DNA of 64,000 nt, taken from NCBI RefSeq assembly GCF_001540865.1, contig NC_033632.1, forward strand, positions 11,148,557 to 11,212,556, read 5' to 3'. This document shows, piece after piece, positions 60,154 to 64,000 of the stretch (position 1 is its first letter; each line of letters opens with the position of its first letter). Made by a program: the position numbers and the translations under genes. The notes beneath the pieces were generated by a model. That model was not told where the DNA came from. It worked only from the letters and a program-made list of their open reading frames with translations, and ran no database searches. Source of the stretch: Ananas comosus (lineage: Eukaryota > Streptophyta > Magnoliopsida > Poales > Bromeliaceae).

Positions 60154-60791
60154 GAAAATATTTACAAGAGATTTTTCTATATATTTAGCTTTATTTATTT
60201 TTTTTAACGAAAAGGAAACAGCAAAAATAAAAATAAAATAAAATAAAAACTTGTCTATTTTCCACACAAAAAAAAAAAAAAAATCTTAAAAACAAAAAAC
60301 TCACATAATAAAACACCTTATCGCAACAGAATCAGCAAAATTTTGTGAAAAATAACAAGAACCAAATTGAGAACCTACATTTTCATTTCATTTTTCTTAA
60401 ATTTTCATTTAGTAGTAAGTATTGGGTATACCTGCAAGAACAAGAGCTTATCTCTGATGACGCCTGCCGGCTCCGGCTCCGGCTCCTGGTCCTTGGGCGG
60501 CGCGACGATCAGCGTCTCGAGAAGCTGCGCACGGAAGGCGGCGACCTCGGCCTCGGCGGCGATCCCTTCCCTCTGCAGCCCGATCAGGTTGAGGATCCTG
60601 TGGAAGGACTCCTGCTGCCACTTGAGGCTGTCCGAGTGCCGCTTGGCCAGCCTCTGGTCGGCAGTCAGGCGGCGGTTCTTGAAGCCGAAGGGCAGGATGG
60701 ACTTGCACAGGGAGGTGATGGTGTCCTGGAACGAGGAGTAGTAGTAGTATGTCGCTGTACTGTAGTTGCTGCTGCTGCTGCTGTACACCAT
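57904..60791 (-). CDS. Uncharacterised plant protein, 490 aa
   Basis: I do not recognise a named family. Five minus-strand exons keep frame: 60432-60791, 58591-59295, 58415-58494, 58249-58320 and 57904-58159. The protein starts MVYSSSSSNYSTATYYYYSS, followed by a well-ordered, probably helical region (about 21-165) with SLCKSILPFGFK, LAKRHSDSLKWQQESFHRIL and LLYAKCISAEDYHSSKRPLL. A long Lys/Glu/Ser-rich, probably disordered middle (about 165-355) contains PPIKAFFTK, KRKPFGTLFRKEQ and KKPWGLEGFKKWKK. A second compact region (about 350-440, VLGDNIKKELSRIQSELSAT, KAWCDRYGEIVLDVVKKEF) precedes an Asn-rich tail. No signal peptide, membrane segment or catalytic motif is seen. Clean splicing and even codon use support a real gene. 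Paired MSA-like motifs upstream hint at G2/M expression. Intron 1 holds a Mutator-like relic, an unresolved base and a TA microsatellite. Confidence 0.82.
59440..59592. other. Unresolved base (N) and A-rich homopolymer
   Basis: A single N at 59440 follows AATATATAT, and 59519-59592 is almost pure A. Both lie in intron 1 of the uncharacterised gene. The local assembly is unreliable. Confidence 0.85.
59709..60189. mobile_element. Diverged Mutator-like relic with a TA microsatellite inside
   Basis: The left end GGCTAAAATACAGAAAATTC and the right end, reverse-complemented, GCTAAATATATAGAAAAATC are inverted. They resemble the termini of 41276-41931. The interior has a duplicated CCCTCTGTC(A/G)GG segment and a (TA)n tract at 60099-60149. 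No clean 9-bp duplication. Confidence 0.5.
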
Positions 60792-60802
60792 TTTTGATTA
60801 AT

Positions 60803-60805
60803 TCA

Positions 60806-60867
<62 letters not shown>

Positions 60868-61062
60868 TCTTTTTCTTTTCTTTTTTTTCTTGGAATGATT
60901 TTTGGAGATGGGTCTGGATTGATTGTTTGGGGATTAAAGAGATGTTGAGAGAGATGATGATGATGGTGATGATGAGGAGGAGGAGGAGGAGGAGGAGGAT
61001 GAGGAGGAGAGTTTGAGAGTTTGAGAGTTTGAGAGAGTTTGGAGGGAGGAGGTATTTTGTGG
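60803..61062 (-). promoter_or_regulatory. GA/CT-rich leader of the uncharacterised gene
   Basis: On the plus strand a (CT)n tract at 60811-60862 lies about 20 bp from the start codon. It is followed by GAT/GAG-rich stretches (60955-61010). It resembles the GA-type leaders of CNOT10 and the synthetase. Confidence 0.45.
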
Positions 61063-61137
61063 TTTGATTTTTGTTATTATTATTATTATTATATTATGTT
61101 GGAGTGAGAATTTATTTGATTTTAAAAAAAGGTTCCG

Positions 61138-61178
61138 CCCAACGGTCGGGAAAACTAGCCGTTGGGTTAGGGCACGTG
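61138..61178 (-). promoter_or_regulatory. Inverted pair of MSA-like motifs plus a G-box
   Basis: CCCAACGGTC (61138-61147) and, on the other strand, CCCAACGGCT (61157-61166) both fit the mitosis-specific activator consensus YCYAACGGYY bound by plant MYB3R proteins. CACGTG follows at 61173-61178. They lie about 350-390 bp upstream of the start codon. Confidence 0.5.
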
Positions 61179-61566
61179 TTATTGGGGAGCCCCTGGCCGT
61201 TTTGTAATTTGAGGGAAGAGCCCTTGCGCTTTGTAAAAATATTTTAATTTACTCTACATTTTCAAAATTATCCTTTTCTTCTTTTTTTTTTTTCCAAATT
61301 TACTCCGGAAAAAATGTTAGTTTCTTTCAAATATACGCCTGCACTTGAGGGGTTTATTGGGGAGATTTGAATTTTTAAAGACTTTTTTTTTTTTTGAAAA
61401 ATAATGAAGGGTAATTTTTTAAAAAATTTTGACTTGTAGTCAGATGAATATAAGAAATTGCCCTTAATATAAATAGTTGAATTGAAGTTTTTTTTCCTGG
61501 AGAAATTTTTTTATTTAAAATACATTTATTTTATCTAGAAATAACAATGACCAATCATAAGTCTCC
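61179..61566. other. Upstream spacer
   Basis: AT-rich, with T-runs at 61284-61294 and 61384-61396. Nothing coding. Confidence 0.4.
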
Positions 61567-62771
61567 GGCCAATTTGCATAAAAAATTCACAAATTTTGAG
61601 CTTTTGTAAAATTGGGCCATCTTTTTCAATTTTGCAGATTCGGGCCAGATTCTTCACCATCGGACGAAAATACCTTTATTCCTTTTCTTTCTCTCTATTC
61701 TTTTCCCCTCTCTCTCTCTCTTTTTTCCCTTCGTAATTTTCTTCTCGAGGAGTTCCCCATCACCTTCTCCGACAACGAGGAACCACCTCCTCCTTCCGCA
61801 GCCTCTCCTCCTCCCACGACGACACCCCCCTCTGCTGGTCCTGCGACGCCGCCATGCACGGCGCCAACTTCCTCGTCGCCCGCCACGTCCGCCGCCTCGC
61901 CTGCACCTCGTGCCACGCCGCCGACTTCGGCCACCGCTTCTCCGGCCCCGGCGCCCTACACACCCCGCCGATCCCCGTGCTCTGCCCCTCCTGCCGCCCC
62001 GCCGACCCCCCTGCCCTTCCTCATCCGCCCCCTCCTCCGCCGCCGACGCCGACAACGACGTCCTCGGCGTCGGCGTCGGCGTCGTCGTCGTCGTCGAGCT
62101 CCCGCGTCCCCGCCGCGGTGCTCTCTAGCCGGATAGGCATAGCCCTAGATGGGGCGGAGCTGTCGTGCGTCGCGAAGCTCCGCGGCGGCACTCGCGATAC
62201 GGGGATCGCTCGCGCTCGCGCTCGCGCTCGTTCTCGTGCTCAAACGGGAGCGGTGAAGGCGGCGGAGGAGGGATGGGGCGAGTCGGCGGCGGAGGTAAAT
62301 CCGGCCTGATTTTTAGGAGATTTTTGTTGTTACGGTGTAATGGTATAATGGTGTAAAAAAGAAGAAGGAAGAGGAAGAGGAGAAAGAAAAATTATGCAAT
62401 TTTAGGTGAAATAGTGTAAAATTTGGCGAAATGGTGTAATTTTTATTTTAAAAAATATAACATTCACCTTAAACAGTGTAATTTTTTTTTTAAATAGTGC
62501 AATTTAATTTTAACAGTGCAACTTTCATCTTCTTTTTTCTTTTTCTCTGATTTTTTGCCTCTTCTTCTTTTCTTTTCTCTGATTTTTTGCCTTGTCCGAT
62601 AATAGTAACGATACATAATAGTTTTCAAAGAGACAAATTTTTTAATTATTTTTTATTTTTTATTTTTTTTCTATCTTCTGTACCTTTGTTTGCTCTTCAT
62701 TATTCACCACCAAATGAATCGGAGCGAGAACGAGGCCGCGTTGCCACCAGCGTCGTTGTCGTCGACAACTA
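61567..62771. mobile_element. Foldback-family element D carrying a gene fragment
   Basis: The left end GGCCAATTTGCATAAAAAAT, then TTGGGCCATCTTTTTC, TTTGCAGATTCGGGCC and AAAATACCTTTATT, match the left arms of elements A and B. The centre (62395-62530) has the same GTGCAA/GTGTAA-type repeats, and TTTTTCTCTGATTTTTTGCC matches their inner right boundary. Between them lies a GC-rich block (61780-62300) absent from A and B that encodes part of a B-box zinc finger. The outer right arm is not seen before an hAT-like sequence starts at about 62772. Confidence 0.65.
61827..62309 (+). pseudogene. Captured B-box zinc-finger (BBX) gene fragment
   Basis: The plus-strand frame through 61854 reads CWSCDAAMHGANFLVARHV, the second half of a B-box zinc finger (Cys-x2-Cys-Asp ... 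His ... Asn-x-Leu ... Arg-His), then CTSC and a CPSC. BBX proteins are plant transcription regulators; the closest type from memory is the single-B-box BBX32-like group. The first Cys pair and the usual start are missing. The frame upstream is Ser/Arg-rich and unlike a BBX N-terminus. Downstream it runs into low-complexity Pro, Ser and Arg-Ala repeats. This is a broken piece inside a transposon, not a working gene. Confidence 0.7.
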
Positions 62772-62966
62772 GGGTTGGCAAATGAGCGAGCCGGCTCGCG
62801 TTCGACTCGCGTTCAACTCGATATTTGGCTCGCTCGAGCTCGACTCGAAATTAAATGAGCCGAACTTGAACAAAAAGAAACGCTCGAAATTCATTTCAAG
62901 CCGAGCTTGAGTATTACTCGGCTCGTTCGATTTAGGCTCGAAAAGCTTGAATATATATATATATAT

Positions 62967-63218
62967 AGTAGAGCTACTATGCTATCGAAAGTATAGAGAT
63001 ATGGTGCTTTCGATTTTTTAATTCTTAGATCAATCCCTTTAATTGTTTCTTATCTTTGGATTAATATTATTATTATCTTGTAGGACCACTCAATCCTAAG
63101 AGTATTATTTAATCATAGGGGAGACCGTAATCATCCCAACCATACAATTTTTAATCAAAGGGTCAAAAATTTAAAAACATCAAATCCTCTATATTTTCGA
63201 TAGCATAGTAATTCTACA
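62967..63218. mobile_element. Palindromic MITE inside a TA microsatellite
   Basis: The left end AGAGCTACTATGCTATCGAA and the right end, reverse-complemented, AGAATTACTATGCTATCGAA are inverted repeats. TATATA tracts lie on both sides (62950-62966 and 63219-63228). The core includes a short ACTCAATCCTAAG, the reverse of the CCTAGGGTTGAGTGG core elsewhere. It is nested in the hAT-like element. Confidence 0.75.
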
Positions 63219-63379
63219 CTATATATATATTAAAAAATATATAAATATAATATATTTTCATTATATATAGGCTGAGTGAATAATCTGAGTTTAGTTAAAA
63301 TTAGGCCAATGTTGTTAGCCCATAAAAACAAATCCAATAGACAAATAAAAGAGCAAAATTTTACTAAATTTATATAGTT

Positions 63380-63407
63380 TCCTTTCTTTCTTTCTTTCTT
63401 TCTTTCA
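63380..63407 (+). repeat. (CTTT)n microsatellite
   Basis: Six to seven CTTT units, inside the hAT-like element. Confidence 0.9.
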
Positions 63408-64000
63408 CAGAGCACTAAATTTTCAATATGTTTCTCTCTTTCTCTTTTTCTGTCTCTCACCCTAAGTGGCTAAGCTGGAAGCCCTCTAAGTTACCAAGTA
63501 ACATCATATGTCCGCCGTTGCCTAGCTTGCTATTAATTGTATGCTTGAGAAAATATACAGAATATTTTTAAAGTAAAAAATTATTATTCATATAAAATTT
63601 TAATTTTAGTTATATATGATTGGATAATTTAATCCAATATTTATCTATATAATTTATTTATTTTTGACTGCAAAAATAAAATTGAATAATATAGAGATTG
63701 AAGGTGAAAGAAAAGACATGTGAGGCTGAAAAAATTAGATATTCAACTCATAAATTATTTTTTTTCATATTATAATACTATATTTCATATAATTATTTTG
63801 TACTTTGAACTATTAGACATATTTTTGTATCAAATTATAGATAATGTTCTATACAAATTAAACTATTGATCGTATAATGTTGAGAATTTCAAGCGGCTCG
63901 TTTAGGGCTCGAGCTCGCTCGACTTGAAAGTAGGCTCACTCGAGCTCAGCTCGAATTAATTTCAATCCAAGCTTGAGCTTAAATTTAGGCTCGAAATTAA

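Larger units (their letters stand above)
62772..64000. mobile_element. hAT-like element running off the window
   Basis: It starts GGGTTGGCAAATGAGC, a common hAT-type terminus, followed by many GGCTCG/CGAGCTCGA words. Similar words return at 63890-64000 (GGCTCGAGCTCGCTCGAC). The right end is outside the window, so a target duplication cannot be checked. Confidence 0.5.

Noticed and set aside
61612..62136. 174-residue plus-strand frame rich in Pro/Ala/Ser and Arg
   Set aside because: It is the wrong frame over the B-box fragment. The zinc-finger residues appear only in the frame through 61854.

Overview
The window is nuclear DNA of a flowering plant. It has five intron-rich protein genes with GT-AG introns (one GC-AG), two plastid-targeted proteins, GC-rich first exons in an AT-rich background, and a dense mix of plant transposons. 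The sharp 5' GC gradient in the genes and the TA-microsatellite-targeting MITEs suggest a monocot, possibly a commelinid such as pineapple. The species is a guess. No tRNA, rRNA or CRISPR array was recognised.

Layout. 1-10 kb is a transposon block: nested MITEs, a SINE, a solo LTR and a large foldback element whose right arm and flank are duplicated up to the first gene. 10.3-17.5 kb (+) is CNOT10, the TPR subunit 10 of the CCR4-NOT deadenylase. 17.5-27.6 kb is a transposon chain: Tourist-like and palindromic MITEs in TA microsatellites, a Helitron-like element and a second foldback element. 27.6-40.0 kb (-) is a 15-exon plastid PHT4/ANTR anion transporter with three hAT-type MITEs in its introns. 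40-44.5 kb holds two Mutator-type elements with perfect 9-bp target duplications and a SINE. 44.5-50.2 kb (-) is an organellar cysteinyl-tRNA synthetase. 51.5-56.9 kb (+) is a BRAP2/BRIZ1-type RING-ZnF-UBP ubiquitin ligase, divergent from it. 57.9-60.8 kb (-) is a conserved-looking protein of unknown function. 61.6-64 kb is a third foldback-type element carrying a piece of a B-box zinc-finger gene, interrupted by an hAT-like element that runs off the window.

The five genes do not form a pathway. They are independent housekeeping or regulatory genes: mRNA decay, plastid anion transport, organellar translation, protein ubiquitination and one unknown. Exon models were built by hand. Every junction keeps frame, giving proteins of 816, 560, 584, 516 and 490 residues.

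The most unusual content is the transposon biology. The foldback family has arms of about 0.8-0.9 kb, a centre of degenerate GCACT-type repeats, and one member with a captured gene piece. A chain of palindromic MITEs is separated only by TA microsatellites.
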